Positions 1 through 15,000 of a stretch of DNA of 64,000 nt are shown piece after piece. The stretch is from Xylocopa sonorina (lineage: Eukaryota; Arthropoda; Insecta; Hymenoptera; Apidae). Numbering within the stretch: the first letter of the stretch is position 1; each line of letters begins with the position of its first letter. The notes beneath the pieces were generated by a model. That model saw only the letters and a list, made by a program, of their open reading frames with translations. It was not told where the DNA came from and ran no database searches. Where the stretch lies: assembly GCF_050948175.1 (NCBI RefSeq), contig NW_027490124.1, positions 992,001-1,056,000 of the forward strand, read 5' to 3'. The translations under genes and the position numbers were made by a program.

Positions 1-214
1 AACGATCCTCCACGCCGTTTCTACGTACAAATCGAGAGAGAAGTCATCGAAAGGTAGGGTCATTCCCTTATTATCGCGAGTGTTTTCGCTAGTGTCGCGA
101 CAGCCGAAATTGTCGGACCCGGTCTTAACGCGTTCCCGCAGACCGAATTACCGAAAAATAGGATCGTGTCGTAAAGCCTCCGGAGCAACGGAAAATAGTT
201 TCGCCGGACGTAAC
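1..214 (+). mobile_element. 3' end of composite satellite-embedded element, copy D (cut by window edge)
   Basis: This stretch matches 60787-61000, the end of element copy C, nearly base for base. It carries the last 30 codons of the copy C reading frame (stop at 90-92) and about 120 bp of downstream sequence before the satellite resumes at 215. No poly-A tail or terminal repeat is visible at the junction. The rest of the copy lies outside the window. It belongs to the same unclassified family as copies A, B and C. Confidence 0.75.
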
Positions 215-3200
215 ACCTCGAATTCACTTCAAAAGAATGTGAATGCGACACTTCCTTGATAGGAAATAAGGTTTGCAGATATCTACGTATCGAAGAAACA
301 GAGTTCTAATGCTTCTTGAATCGCCATATCGCATCTCATTTCTATGTTTCATCATTAGATATAATATTCATTGCGAAGTGTCATGTATACATCGTATTCC
401 TCTCAAGAGAATGTAAATGCGACACTTCCTTTCTAGGAAATTACGTTTCCAGATGTCTACGTATCGAAGCAACAGAGTTCTAATGTTTCTTAAAACGCGA
501 TATCGCATCTCATTTCTATGTTTCATGATAAGATATAATATTCATTGTGCAGTGATATGTATATCTCGCCTACACTTCAAATGAATGTAAATGCGATACT
601 TCCTTCCTAGGAAATAGCGTTTGCAGATGTCTACGTACCGATGCAATAGAGTTCTAATGCTTCTTAAGACGCGAAATCGCTCCCCATTTCTATGTTTCGT
701 GATAAGATATAATATGTATTGTGGAGTGTTATGTACACCTCGTATTCACCTCAAAGGAATGTAAATGCGACACATCCTTGCTAGGAAATAGCATTTGCAG
801 ATGTCTACGTATCGTAGCAATAGAGTTCTAATGCTTTCTAAACCGCGATATCGCATCACATTTCTATGTTTAATGATAACATTTAATATTCATTGCGAAG
901 CCTTATGCATTCCTCGTGTGCACATCATATGAATGTAAATGCGACACTTCCTTCCTAGGAAATACCGTTTGCAGATGTCTACGTATCGAAGCAATAGGGT
1001 ACTAATGCTTCTTAAATCGCGATATCGCATCTCATTTCTATGTTTCATGATAAGATTTAATATTCATTGTGGAGTGTTATGTATACTTCGCATTCACTGC
1101 AAAGGAATGTAAATGCGACACTTGCTTGCTAGGAAATAGCGTTTGCAGATGTCTACGTATCGCAGCAATAGAGTTCTAATGCTCCTTCGAACGCGATATC
1201 GCATCTCACATCTATATTTCATGATAAGATATAATATTCATTGCGAAGTGTCATGTATACTTCGTATTCACATGACAAGAATGTAAATGCGACGCTTCCA
1301 TGCTAGGAAATAGCGTTTTCAGATGTCTACGTATCGTAACAATAGTGTTCTAATGCTTCTCAAAACTCGATATAGCACCTCATTCTTATGTTTCATGATA
1401 AGATATAATATTCATTGCGAAGTGTCATGTATACCTCGTATTCACATCAAAAGAATGTAAATGCGACACTTCCATGCTAGGAAATAGCGTTTGCAGATGT
1501 CTACGTATCGCAGCAATAGAGTTCCAATGCTTCCTAAAACGCGATATCGCATCTCACTTCTATATTTCATGATAAGATATAGTATCCATTGCGAAGTGTC
1601 ATGTATATCTCGTATTCACTTCAAAAGAATGTAAATGCGAAACTTCCATGCTAGGAAATAGCGTTTGCAGATGTCTACGTATCGTAGGAATAGAGTTCTA
1701 ATGCTTCTTAAAACGCGATATCGCATCTCACTTCTATGTTTCATGATAAGATATAATATTCATTACGAAGTGTTATGTATATCTCGAATTCACTTCAAAA
1801 GAATGTAAATGCTACACTTCCATGCTAGGATATAGCGTTTGCAGATGTCTACGCATCGTAGCGATAGAGTTTTAATGCTACTTAAAACGAGATGTCGCAT
1901 TTCATTTCTATGTTTCGTGATAAGATACAATATTCATTGTGGAGTGTTATGTATACCTCGTATTCACATCAAAAGAATGTAAATGCGACACTTCCTTGCT
2001 AGGAAATAACATTTGCAGATGTCCACGCATCGTAGCAATAGAGTTCTAGTGCTTCTTAGATCGCGATATCCCATCTCACATCTATGTTTCGAGATAAGAT
2101 ATAATATTCATTGCGAAGAGTCATGTATACCTCGTATTAACTTCAAAAGAATGTAAATGCGGCATTTCCATGCTAGGTAATAGCGTTTGCATATGTTTAC
2201 GTACCGTAGCAGTAGAGTTCTAATGCCTCTTAAAACGCGATATCGCATCTCACTTCTATGTTTCATGATAAGATATAGTATCCATTGCGAAGTGTCATGT
2301 ATATCTCGTATTCACTTCAAAAGAATGTAAGTGCGACACTTCCTTCCTAGGAAATAACATTTGCAGATGTCTACGTATCATAGCAATAGAGTTTTAATGC
2401 TACTTAAAACGAGATGTCGCATTTCATTTCTATGTTTCGTGATAAGATACAATATTCATTGTGGAGTGTTATGTATACCTCGAATTCACTTCAAAAGAAT
2501 GTAAATGCGACACTTCCATGCTAGGAAATAGCGTTTGCAGATGTCTACGCATCGTAGCGATAGAGTTTTAATGCTACTTAAAACGAGATGTCGCATTTCA
2601 TTTCTATGTTTCGTGATTAGATACAATATTCATTGTGGAGTGTTATGTACACCTCGTATTCGCATCAAAAGAATGTAAATGCGACACTCCCTTGCTAGGA
2701 AATAACATTTGCAGATGTCTACGCATCGTAGCAATAGAGTTCTAGTGCTTCTTAAATCGCGATATCGCATCTCACATCTATGTTTCAAGATAAGATATAA
2801 TATTCATTGCGAAGAGTCATGTATACCTCGTATTAACTTCAAAAGAATGTAAATGCGACACTTCCTTGCTAGGAGATAACATTTGCAGATGTCTACGCAT
2901 CGTAGCAATAGAGTTCTAATGCTTCCTAAAACGCGATATCGCATCTCACTTCTATGTTTCATGATAAGATATAGTATCCATTGCGAAGTGTCATGTATAT
3001 CTCGTATTCACTTCAAAAGAATGTAAATGCGAAACTTCCATGCTAGGAAATAGCGTTTGCAGATGTCTACGTATCGTAGCAATAGAGTTTTAATGCTACT
3101 TAAAACGAGATGTAGCATTTCATTTCTATGTTTCATGATAAGATATAATATTCATTGCGAAGTGTCATGTATACCTCGTATTCACTTCAAAAGATTGTAA

Positions 3201-3660
3201 ATGCGACACTTCCTTGCTAGGAAATATTGTTTGCAGATGTCTACGTATCGTAAAAATAGAGTTCTATTGCTTCTTGAAACGCGATATCGCGTATTTCCTT
3301 TATGTTTCTTGATAAGATATAATATTCATTGCGAAGTGTCATGTATACCTCGTATTCACTTCAAAAGAGTGTAAATGCGACACTTGCATGCTAGGAAATA
3401 GCGTTTGCAGATGTCTACGTATCGTAGCAATAGCGTTCTAATGCTTCTTAAAACGCTATATCGCATCTCACTTCTATGTTTCATGATAAGATATAATATT
3501 CATTGCGAAGTGTCATGTATACCTCGTATTCACTTCAAAAGAATGTAAATGCGACACTTGCATGCTAGGAAATAGCGTTTGCAGATGTCTACGTATCGTA
3601 GCAATAGAATTCTAATGCTTCTTAAAACGCGATATCGCATCTCACTTCTATGTTTCACGA

Positions 3661-5385
3661 TAAGATATAATATTCATTGCGAAGTGTCATGTATACCTCG
3701 TATTCACTTCAAAAGAATGTAAATGCGACACTTCCATGCTAGGAAATAGCGTTTGCAGATGTCTACGTATCACAGCAATAGAGTACTTATGCTTCTGAAT
3801 ACGAGATGTCGTATTTCTTTTCTATGTTTCGTAATAAGATATAATATTCATTGTGTAATGTTATGTATACCTCGTATTCACTTCACTGGAATGTAAGTGC
3901 GACATTTCCATGGTAGGGAATAGAGTTTGCAGATGTCTACGTATATTAGCAATCGAGTTCTAATGCTTCTCAAAACGCAATACAGCACCTCATTCCTATG
4001 TTTCATGATAAGATATAATATTCATTGCGAAGTGTCATGTATACCTCGTATTCGCTTCAAATGAATGTAAATGCGACACTTCCATGCTAGGAAATAGCGT
4101 TTGCAGATGTCTACGTATCGTAGCAATAGAATTCTAATGCTTCTTAAAACGCGATATCGCATCTCACTACTATGTTTCATGATAAGATATAATATCCATT
4201 GCGAAGTGTCATGTATACCTCGTATTCACTTCAAAAGAATGTAAATGCGACACTTCCATGCTTGGAAATAGCCTTTGCAGATGTCTACGTATCGTAGCAA
4301 CAGAGTTCTAATGCTTCTTAAAACGAGATGTCGCATCTCACTTCTATATTTCGAGATAAGGTATAATATTCATTGCGAAGTGTCATGTATACCTCGTATT
4401 CACTTCAAATGAATGTAAATGCGACACTTCCATGCTAGGAAATAGCGTTTGCAGATGTCTACGTATCGTAGCAATAGAGTTCTAGTGCTTCTTAGAACGC
4501 GATATCGCATCTCACATCTATGTTTCAAGATAAGATATAATATTCATTGCGAAGTGTCATGTATACCTCGTATTCACTTCAAAAGAATGTAAATGCGACA
4601 CTTCCATGCTAGGAAATAGCGTTTGCAGATGTCTACGTATCACAGCAATAGAGTACTTATGCTTCTGAATACGAGATGTCGTATTTCTTTTCTATGTTTC
4701 GTAATAAGATATAATATTCATTGTGTAATGTTATGTATACCTCGTATTCACTTCACTGGAATGTAAGTGCGACATTTCCATGGTAGGGAATAGAGTTTGC
4801 AGATGTCTACGTATATTAGCAATCGAGTTCTAATGCTTCTCAAAACGCAATACAGCACCTCATTCCTATGTTTCATGATAAGATATAATATTCATTGCGA
4901 AGTGTCATGTATACCTCGTATTCGCTTCAAATGAATGTAAATGCGACACTTCCATGCTAGGAAATAGCGTTTGCAGATGTCTACGTATCGTAGCAATAGA
5001 ATTCTAATGCTTCTTAAAACGCGATATCGCATCTCACTACTATGTTTCATGATAAGATATAATATCCATTGCGAAGTGTCATGTATACCTCGTATTCACT
5101 TCAAAAGAATGTAAATGCGACACTTCCATGCTTGGAAATAGCCTTTGCAGATGTCTACGTATCGTAGCAACAGAGTTCTAATGCTTCTTAAAACGAGATG
5201 TCGCATCTCACTTCTATATTTCGAGATAAGGTATAATATTCATTGCGAAGTGTCATGTATACCTCGTATTCACTTCAAATGAATGTAAATGCGACACTTC
5301 CATGCTAGGAAATAGCGTTTGCAGATGTCTACGTATCGTAGCAATAGAGTTCTAGTGCTTCTTAGAACGCGATATCGCATCTCAC
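3661..5385 (+). repeat. Higher-order repeat: two copies of a 5-unit (870 bp) block
   Basis: Bases 3661-4530 and 4531-5385 are nearly identical at an offset of exactly 870 = 5 x 174. The diagnostic string CACAGCAATAGAGTACTTAT begins at 3771 and again at 4641, and the other variants of the block follow in the same order. The copies diverge at the right edge near 5385, where CACATCTATG becomes CACTCCTATG. This is a recent local duplication of five units. Confidence 0.9.
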
Positions 5386-7135
5386 TCCTATGTTTCATGA
5401 TAAGATATAATATTCATTGCGAAGTGTCATGTATACCTCGTATTCACTTCAAAAGAACGTAAATGCGACACTTCCATGCTAGGAAATAGCGTTTGCAGAT
5501 GTCTACGTATCGTAGCAATAGAGCTCTAATGCTTCTCATTACGCGATATAGCACCTCATTCCTATGTTTCATGATAAGATATAATATTCATTGCGAAGTG
5601 TCATGTATACCTCGTATTCACTTCAAAAGAATGTAAATGCGACACTTCCATGCTAGGAAATAGCGTTTGCAGATGTCTACGTATCGCAGCAATAGAGTTC
5701 CAATGCTTCCTGAAGCGCGATATCGCATCTCTCTTCTATGTTACATGAGAAGATATAATATTCATTATGGAGTGTTATGTATACCTCGTACTCACTTCAA
5801 AAGAATGTAAATGCGACCCTTCCATCCTTGGAAATAGCGTTTGCAGATGTCTACGTATCGTAGGAATAGAGTTCTAATGCTTCTTAAAACGAGATGTCGC
5901 TTCTCATTTCTATGTTTCATGATCAGATATAATATTCATTGCGAAGTGTCATGTATACCTCGTATTCACTTCAAAAGGATGTAAATGCGACACTTCCTTG
6001 CTAGGAAATAGCGTTTCCAGATGACTACGTGTCGAAACAATAGGGTTCTAATGATTCTTAAAATGCCATATCGCATCTCACTTCTATGTCTCATGATAAG
6101 GTATAATATTCAATGCGAAGTGTCATGTGTATCTCGTATTCACTTCAAACGAATGTAAATGCGACACTTCCATGCTAGGAAATAGCGTTTGCAGATGTCT
6201 ACGTATCGCAGCAATAGAGTTCCAATGCTTCCTAAAACGCGATATCGCATCTCTCTTCTATGTTTCATGAGAAGAAATAATATTCATTATGGTGTGTTAT
6301 GTATACCTCGTACTCACTTCAAAAGAATGTAAATGCGACCCTCCCATCCCAGGAAATAGCGTTTGCAGATGTCTACGTATCGTAGCTATAGAGTTCTAAT
6401 GCTTCTTAAAACGAGATGTCGCTTCTCATTTCTATGTTTCATGATCAGATATAATATTCATTGCGAAGTGTCATGTATACCTCGTATTCACTTCAAAAGG
6501 ATGTAAATGCGACACTTCCTTGCTAGGAAATAGCGTTTCCAGATGACTACGTGTCGAAATAATAGGGTTCTAATGCTTCTCAAAACGCGATATAGCATCT
6601 CATTACTATGTTTCATGATAAGATATAATATTCATTGCGAAGTGTCATGTATACCTCGTATTCACTTCAAAAGAATGTAAATGCGACACTTCCATGCTAG
6701 GAAATAGCGTTTGCAGATGTCTACGTATCGCAGCAATAGAGATCCAATGCTTCCTAAAACGCGATATCGCATCACTCTTCTATGTTTCATGATAAGGTAT
6801 AATATTCCTTTCGAAGTGTCATGTATACCTCGTATTCACTTCAAATGAATGTAAATGCGACACTTCCATGCTAGGAAATAGCGTTTGCAGATGTCTGCGT
6901 ATCGTAGCAACAGAGTTCTAATGCTTCTTAAAACGAGATGTCGCATCTCATTTCTATGTTTCATGATCAGATATAATATTCATTGCGATGTGTCATGTAT
7001 ATCTCGTATTCACTTCAAACGGATGTAAATGCGACACTTCCATGCTAGGAAATAGCGTTTGCAGATGTCTACGTATCGTAGCAATAGAGTTCTAATGCTT
7101 CTTAAAACGCGATATCGCATCTCACTGCTATGTTT

Positions 7136-9000
7136 CATGAGAAGATATAATATTCATTGCGAAGTGTCATGTATATCTCGTATTCACATCAAAAGAATGT
7201 AAATGCGACACTTCCATGCTAGGAAATAGCGTTTTCAGATGTCTACGTATCGCAGCAATAGAGTTCCAATGCTTCCTAAAACGCGATATCGCATCACTCT
7301 TCTATGTTTCATGATAAGGTATAATACTCATTACGAAGTGTTATGTATACCTCGTATTCACTTCAAATGAATGTAAATGCGACACTTCCATGCTAGGAAA
7401 TAGCGTTTGCAGATGTCTACGTATCGTAGCAATAGAGTTCTAATGCTTCTTAAAACGCGATATCGCATCTCACTGCTATGTTTCATGAGAAGATATAATA
7501 TTCATTGCGAAGTGTCATGTATATCTCGTATTCACATCAAAAGAATGTAAATGCGACACTTCCATGCTAGGAAATAGCGTTTGCAGATGTCTACGTATCG
7601 CAGCAATAGAGTTCCAATGCTTCCTAAAACGCGATATCGCATCACTCTTCTATGTTTCATGATAAGGTATAATATTCATTACGAAGTGTCATGTATACCT
7701 CGTATTCACTTCAAATGAATGTAAATGCGACACTTCCATGCTAGGAAATAGCGTTTGCAGATGTCTACGTATCGTAGCAATAGAGTTCTAATGCTTCTTA
7801 AAACGCGATATCGCATCTCACTGCTATGTTTCATGATAAGATATAATATTCATTGCGAAGTGTCATGTATACCTCGTATTCACTTCAAAAGAATGTAAAT
7901 GCGACACTTCCATGCTAGGAAGTAGCGTTTGCAGATGTCTACGTATCGTAGCAATAGGGTTCTAATGCTTCTTAAAATGCGATATCGCATCACACTTCTA
8001 TGTTTCATGATAAGATATAATATTCATTATGGAGTGATATGTATACCTCTTACTCACATCAAAAGAATGTAAATGCGACCCTTCCATGCTAGGGAATAGC
8101 ATTTGCAAATGTCTACGTATCGTAGCAATAGAGTTCTAATGCTTCTTAAAACGCGATATCGCATCTCACATCTATGTTTCAAGATAAGATATAATATTCA
8201 TTGCGAATTGTCATGTATACCTCGTATTCACTTCAAAAGAACGTAAATAAGACACTTCCATGCTAGGAAATAGCGTTTGCAGATGTCTACGTATCGCAGC
8301 AATAGAGATCCAATGCTTCCTAAAACGCGATATCGCATCACTCTTCTATGTTTCATGATAAGGTATAATATTCATTACGAAGTGTCATGTATACCTCGTA
8401 TTCACTTCAAATGAATGTAAATGCGACACTTCCATGCTAGGAAATAGCGTTTGCAGATGTCTACGTATCGTAGCAATAGAGTTCTAATGCTTCTTAAAAC
8501 GCGATATCGCATCTCACTGCTATGTTTCATGATAAGATATAATATTCATTGCGAAGTGTCATGTATATCTCGTATTCACTTCAAACGAATGTAAATGCGA
8601 CACTTCCATGCTAGGAAATAGCGTTTGCAGATGTCTACGTATCGCAGCAATAGAGTTCCAATGCTTCCTAAAACGCGATATCGCATCTCTCTTCTATGTT
8701 TCACGATAAGGTATAATATTCATTGCGAAGTGTCATGTATACCTCGTATTCACTTCAAAAGAATGTAAATGCGACACTTCCATGCTAGGAAATAGCGTTT
8801 GCAGATGTCTACGTATCGTAGCAATAGAGTTCTAATGCTTCTTAAAACGCGATATCGCATCTCACTGCTATGTTTCATGAGAAGATATAATATTCATTGC
8901 GAAGTGTCATGTATATCTCGTATTCACATCAAAAGAATGTAAATGCGACACTTCCATGCTAGGAAATAGCGTTTTCAGATGTCTACGTATCGCAGCAATA
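7136..9000 (+). repeat. Higher-order pattern of 2-unit (348 bp) and longer periods
   Basis: The variant GAAGATATAA (normally TAAGATATAA), followed by TATATCTCGTATTCACATC, occurs at 7141, 7489 and 8881. The spacings are 348 (2 units) and 1392 (8 units). Neighbouring variants, such as ATCACTCTTC before a TAAGGTATAA block, follow it in the same order, so whole groups of units were copied together. Confidence 0.75.
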
Positions 9001-12000
9001 GAGTTCCAATGCTTCCTAAAACGCGATATCGCATCACACTTCTATGTTTCATGATAAGATATAATATTCATTATGGAGTGATATGTATACCTCGTACTCA
9101 CATCAAAAGAATGTAAATGCGACCCTTCCATGCTAGGGAATAGCATTTGCAAATGTCTACGTATCGTAGCAATAGAGTTCTAATGCTTCTTAAAACGCGA
9201 TATCGCATCTCACATCTATGTTTCAAGATAAGATATAATATTCATTGCGAATTGTCATGTATACCTCGTATTCACTTCAAAAGAACGTAAATGCGACACT
9301 TCCATGCTAGGAAATAGCGTTTGCAGATGTCTACGTATCGCAGCAATAGAGTTCCAATGCTTCCTAAAACGCGATATCGCACCTCTCTTCTATGTTTCAT
9401 GATAAGGTATAATATTCATTGCGAAGTGCCATGTATACCTCGTATTCACTTCAAAAGAATGTAAATGCGACACTTTCATGCTAGGAAATAGCGTTTGCAG
9501 ATGTCTACGTATCGTAGCAATAGAGTTCTAATGCTTCTTAGAACGCGATATCGCATCTCACTTCTATGTTTCATGATAAGATATAATATTCATTGCGAAG
9601 TGTGATGTATACCTCGTATTCACTTCAAATGAATGTAAATGCCATACTTCCATGCTAGGAAATAGCGTTTGCAGATGTCTACGTATCACAGCAATAGAGT
9701 ACTAATGCTTCTTAGAACGAGATGTCGCATTTCACTTCTATGTTTCGTAATAAGATATAATATTCATTGTGTAATGTTATGTATACCTCGTATTCGCTTC
9801 AGTGGAATGTAAGTGCGAAATTTCCTTGCTAGGAAATAGAGTTTGCAGATGTCTACGTATAATAGCAATAGAGTTCTAATGCTTCTCAAAACGCGATATA
9901 GCACCTCTTTCCTATGTTTCATGATAATATATAATATTCATTGCGAAGTGTCATGTATATCTCGTATTTACTTCAAAAGAATGTAAATGCGACACTTCCA
10001 TGCTAGGAAATAGCGTTTGCAGACGTCTACGTATCGTAGCAATAGAGTTCTAATGCTTCTTAGAACGCGATATCGCATCTCACTTCTATGTTTCATGATA
10101 AGATATAATATTCACTGCGAAGTGTCATGTATACCTCGTATTCACTTCAAAAGAATGTAAATGCGACACTTCCATGCTAGGAAATAGCGTTTGCAGATGT
10201 CTACGTATCGCAGCAATAGAGATCCAATGCTTCCTAAAACGCGATATCGCATCACTCTTCTATGTTTCATGATAAGGTATAATATTCATTTCGAAGTGTC
10301 ATGTATACCTCGTATTCACTTCAAAAGAACGTAAATAAGACACTTCCATGCTAGGAAATAGCGTTTGCAGATGTCTACGTATCGTAGCAATAGAGTTCTA
10401 ATGCTTCTTAGAACGCGATTTCGCATCTCACTTCTATGTTTCATGATAAGATATAATATTCATTGCGAAGTGTCATGTATACCTCGTATTCACTTCAAAA
10501 GAACGTAAATAAGACACTTCCATGCTAGGTAATAGCGTTTGCAGATGTCTACGTATCACAGCAATAGAGCACTAATGCTTCTTAAAACGAGATGTCGTAT
10601 TTCATTTCCATGTTCCGTAATAAGATATAATATTCATTGTGTAATGTTATGTATACCTCGTATTCACTTCAGTGGAATGTAAGTGCGAAATTTCCTTGCT
10701 AGGAAATAGCGTTTGCAGATGTCTACGTATCGTAGCAATAGAGTTCTAATGCTTCTCAAAACGCGATATAGCACCTCATTCCTATGTTTCATGATAAGAT
10801 ATAATATTCATTGCGAAGTGTCATGTATACCTCGTATTCACTTCAAAAGAATGTAAATGCGACACTTCCATGCTAGGAAATAGCGTTTGCAGATGTCTAC
10901 GTATCGCAGCAATAGAGATCCAATGCTTCCTAAAACGCGATATCGCATCACTCTTCTACGTTTCAAGATAAGGTATAATATTCATAGCGAAGTGTCATGT
11001 ATACCTCGTATTCGCTTCAAATGAATGTAAATGCGACACTTCCATGCTAGGAAATAGCGTTTGCAGATGTCTACGTATCGTAGCAATAGAGTTCTAATGC
11101 TTCTTAAAACGCGATATCGCATCTCACTGCTATGTTTCATGATAAGATATAATATTCATTGCGAAGTGTCATGTATATCTCGTATTCACATCAAAAGAAT
11201 GTAAATGCGACACTTCCATGCTAGGAAATAGCGTTTGCAGATGTCTACGTATCGCAGCAATAGAGTTCCAATGCTTCCTAAAACGCGATATCGCACCTCT
11301 CTTCTATGTTTCATGATAAGGTATAATATTCATTGCGAAGTGCCATGTATACCTCGTATTCACTTCAAAAGAATGTAAATGCGACACTTCCTTGCTAGGA
11401 AATAGCGTTTGCAGATGTCTACGTATCACAGCAATAGAGTACTAATGCTTTTAAAACGAGATGTCGTATTTCATTTCTATGTTCCGTAATAAGATATAAT
11501 ATTCATTATGGAGTGTTATGTATACCTCGTACTCACTTCAAATGAATGTAAATGTGACACTTCAATTCTAGGAAATAGCGTTTGCAGATGTCTACGTATC
11601 GTAGCAATAGAGTTCTAATGCTTCTTAAAACGCGATATCGCATCTCACTGCTATGTTTCATGATAAGATATAATATTCATTATGGAGTGTTATGTATACC
11701 TCGTACTCACTTCAAAAGAATGTAAATGCGACCCTTCCATGCTAGGAAATAGCCTTTGCAGATGTCTACGTATCGTAGCAATAGAGTTCTAATGCGTCTT
11801 ATAACGATATGCCGCATTTCATTTCTATGTTTCGTGATAAGATATAATATTCATTGTGGAGTGTTATGTATACCTCGTATTCACTTCAGTGGAATGTAAG
11901 TGGAATGTAAGTGTAATGCTAGGAAGTAGAGTTTGCGGATGTCTATGCATATTAGCAATAGAGTTCTAATGCTTTTCAAAACGCGATATAGCACCTCATT

Positions 12001-15000
12001 CCTATGTTTCATGATAAGATATAATATTCATTGCGAAGTGTCATGCATATCTCGTATTCACTTCAAAAGAATGTAAATGCGACACTTCCATGCTAGGAAA
12101 TAGCGTTTGCAGATGTCTACGTATCGCAGCAATAGAGTTTTAATGCTTCTTAGAACGCGATATCGCATCTCACTTCTATGTTTCATGATAAGATATAATA
12201 TTCATTGCGAAGTGTCATCTATACCTCGTATTCACTTCAAATGAATGTAAATGCGACACTTCCTTGCTAGGAAATAGCGTTTGCAGATGTCTATGTATCG
12301 AAGCAATAGAGCTCTAATGCTACTTAAAACACGATATCGCATCTCATTTCTATGTTTCATGATAAGATATAATATTCATTGCGAAGTGTCATGTATACCA
12401 CGTATTCACTTCAAATGAATGTAAATGCGACACTTCCATGCTAGGAAATAGCGTTTGCAGATGTCTACGTATCGTAGCAATAGAGTTCTAATGCTTCTTA
12501 AAACGCGATATCGCATCTCACTGCTATGTTTCTTGATAAGATATAATATTCATTATGGAGTGTTATGTATACCTCGTACTCACTTCAAAAGATTGTAAAT
12601 GCGACCCTTCCATGCTAGGAAATTGCCTTTGCAGATGTCTACGTATCGTAGCAATACAGTTCTAATGCTTCTTAGAACGCGATATCGCATCTCACTTCTA
12701 TGTTTCATGATAAGATATAATATTCATTGCGAAGTGTTATGTATACCTCGCACACACTTCAAATGAATGTAAATGCGACACTTCCAAGCTAGGAAATAGC
12801 GCTTGCAGATGTCTACGTATCGACGCAAAAGAGTTCTAATGCTGCTTAAAACGAGATATCGCATCTCACTTCTATGTTTCATGATAAGATATAATATTAA
12901 TTGCGAAGTGTCATGAATACCTTGTATTCCCATCAGAACAATGTAAATGCGACACTTCCATGCTAGGAAATAGCGTTCGGAGATGTCTACGTATCGAAGC
13001 AATAGAGTTCTAATGCTTCTTAGAACGAGATATCGCATCTCATTTCTATGTTTCATGATAAGATATAATATTCATTCTGAAGTGTTATGTATACCTCGCA
13101 AACACTTCAAATGGATGTAAATGCGACACTTCCTTGCTAGGAAATAGTGTTTGCAGATGTCTACCTATCGAAGCAATAGACTTCTAATGCTTCTTAAAAC
13201 GAGATATCGCATGTCATTTCTATGTTTCAAGATAAGATATAATATTCATTGCGAAGTGTTATGTATACCTCGCATACACGTCAAATGAATGTAAATGCGA
13301 CACTTCCTTGCTAGGAAATAGTGTTTGCAGGTATCTACGTATCGTAGCAATAGTTTTCTAATGCTTCTTAAAAAGCGAAATCGCTCCTCATTTCTATGTT
13401 TCATGATAAGATATAATATTCATTGCGGAGTGTTATGTATACCTCGTATTCCTTTCAAAAGAATGTAAATGCGACACTTCCTTGCTAGGAAGTATCGTTT
13501 GCAGATGTCTACGTATCGAAGCAGTAGATTTCTAATTCTTCTTAAATCGTCATATCGCATCACATATCTACGTTTCTTGATAAGATATAATATTCATTGC
13601 GAAGTGCTATGTATACCTCGTATTCCCTTTAAAAGAATGTAAATGCGACACTTCCTTGTTAGGAAGTAGCGTTAACAGATGTCTACGTATCGAAGCAATA
13701 GAGTTCTAATGCTTCTAAAATCGCCATATCGCATCTCATTTCTATACTTCATGATAAGATGTAATATTCCTTGTGCAGTATCATGTATACCTCGTATTCC
13801 TTTCAAAAGAATGTAAATGCGACACTTCCTTTGTAGGAAGTAGCGTGTGCAGATGTCTACGTATCGAAGCAATAGTGTTCTAATGTTTCTTAAATCGCAT
13901 TATTGCATCTCATTTCTATGTTTCATGATAAGACATGATATTCATTATGTAGTGCTATGTATTCCTCGTATTCACTTCAGAAGAAAGTAAATGCGACAAT
14001 ACCTTGCTAGGAAATAGCGTTTACAGATGTCTCCGTATCGAAGAAATAGTGTTCTAATGCTCCTTAAATCGCGATATCGCATCTCATTTCTATGTTTCGT
14101 GATAAGATATAATATTCATTGCGAAGTGTCATGCTTACCTCGTATTCATTTCAAAAGAATGTAAATGCGACACTTCCTTGTTAGGAAATAGCGTTTGTAG
14201 ATGTCTCCGTATCGAAGCAGTAGTGTTCTAATGCTTCTCAAAACGCGATGTCGCATCTCATTTCTGTGCTTCATGTTAAGATATAATATTCATTGCGAAG
14301 TGTCATGTATACCTAGTACTCACTTCAAAATAATGTAAATGCGTCACTTCCTTGCTAGGAAATAGCGTTGGCAGATGTCTACGTATCGAAGCAATAGATT
14401 TCTAAAGCATACTAATTCGCGTTATCGCATCTCATATCTATGTTTCATGATAATATATAATATTCGTTGCGAAGTGTCATGTATACCTCGCATACACTTC
14501 AAATGAATGTGAATGCGACAGTTCCTTGCTAGGAAATAGTGTTTGCAGATGTCTACGTATCGAAGCAATAGTGTTCTAATGCTACTTAAATCGCGATATC
14601 GCATCTCATTTCTATGTTTCATGATAAGATATAATATTCATTGTGCAGTGCTATGTATATCTCGTCTATACTTCAAATGAATGTAATTGCGACACTTCCT
14701 TGCTAGGAAGTAGCGTTTGTGGATGTCTACGTATCGAAGCAATAGAGTTGTAATTCTTCTTAAATCGCCATATTGAATCTCATTTCTATGTTCCATGGTA
14801 AGATATAATATTCATTGTGCAGTGTTATGTAGACCTCGTATTCACTTCAAAAGAATGTAAATGCGACACTTCCTTACTAGGAAATAGCGTTTGCAGATGT
14901 CTACGTATCGAAGCAATAGGGATCTAATGCTTCTTAAATCGCCATATTGCTTCTCGTTTCAATGTTTCATGATAATATATAATATTCACTGCGAAGTGTC

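Noticed and set aside
12724..14622. Long minus-strand frames in the satellite encoding a repeating peptide (MKHRNEMRY... of 58 residues)
   Set aside because: 174 is divisible by three, so units lacking the usual two stops (CAATGA and AAGTGA) run on in frame. The stops are present in typical units. The same frames appear at 26474, 48401 and, on the other strand, in the inverted array at 56887 and 57775. They are satellite read-through, not genes.
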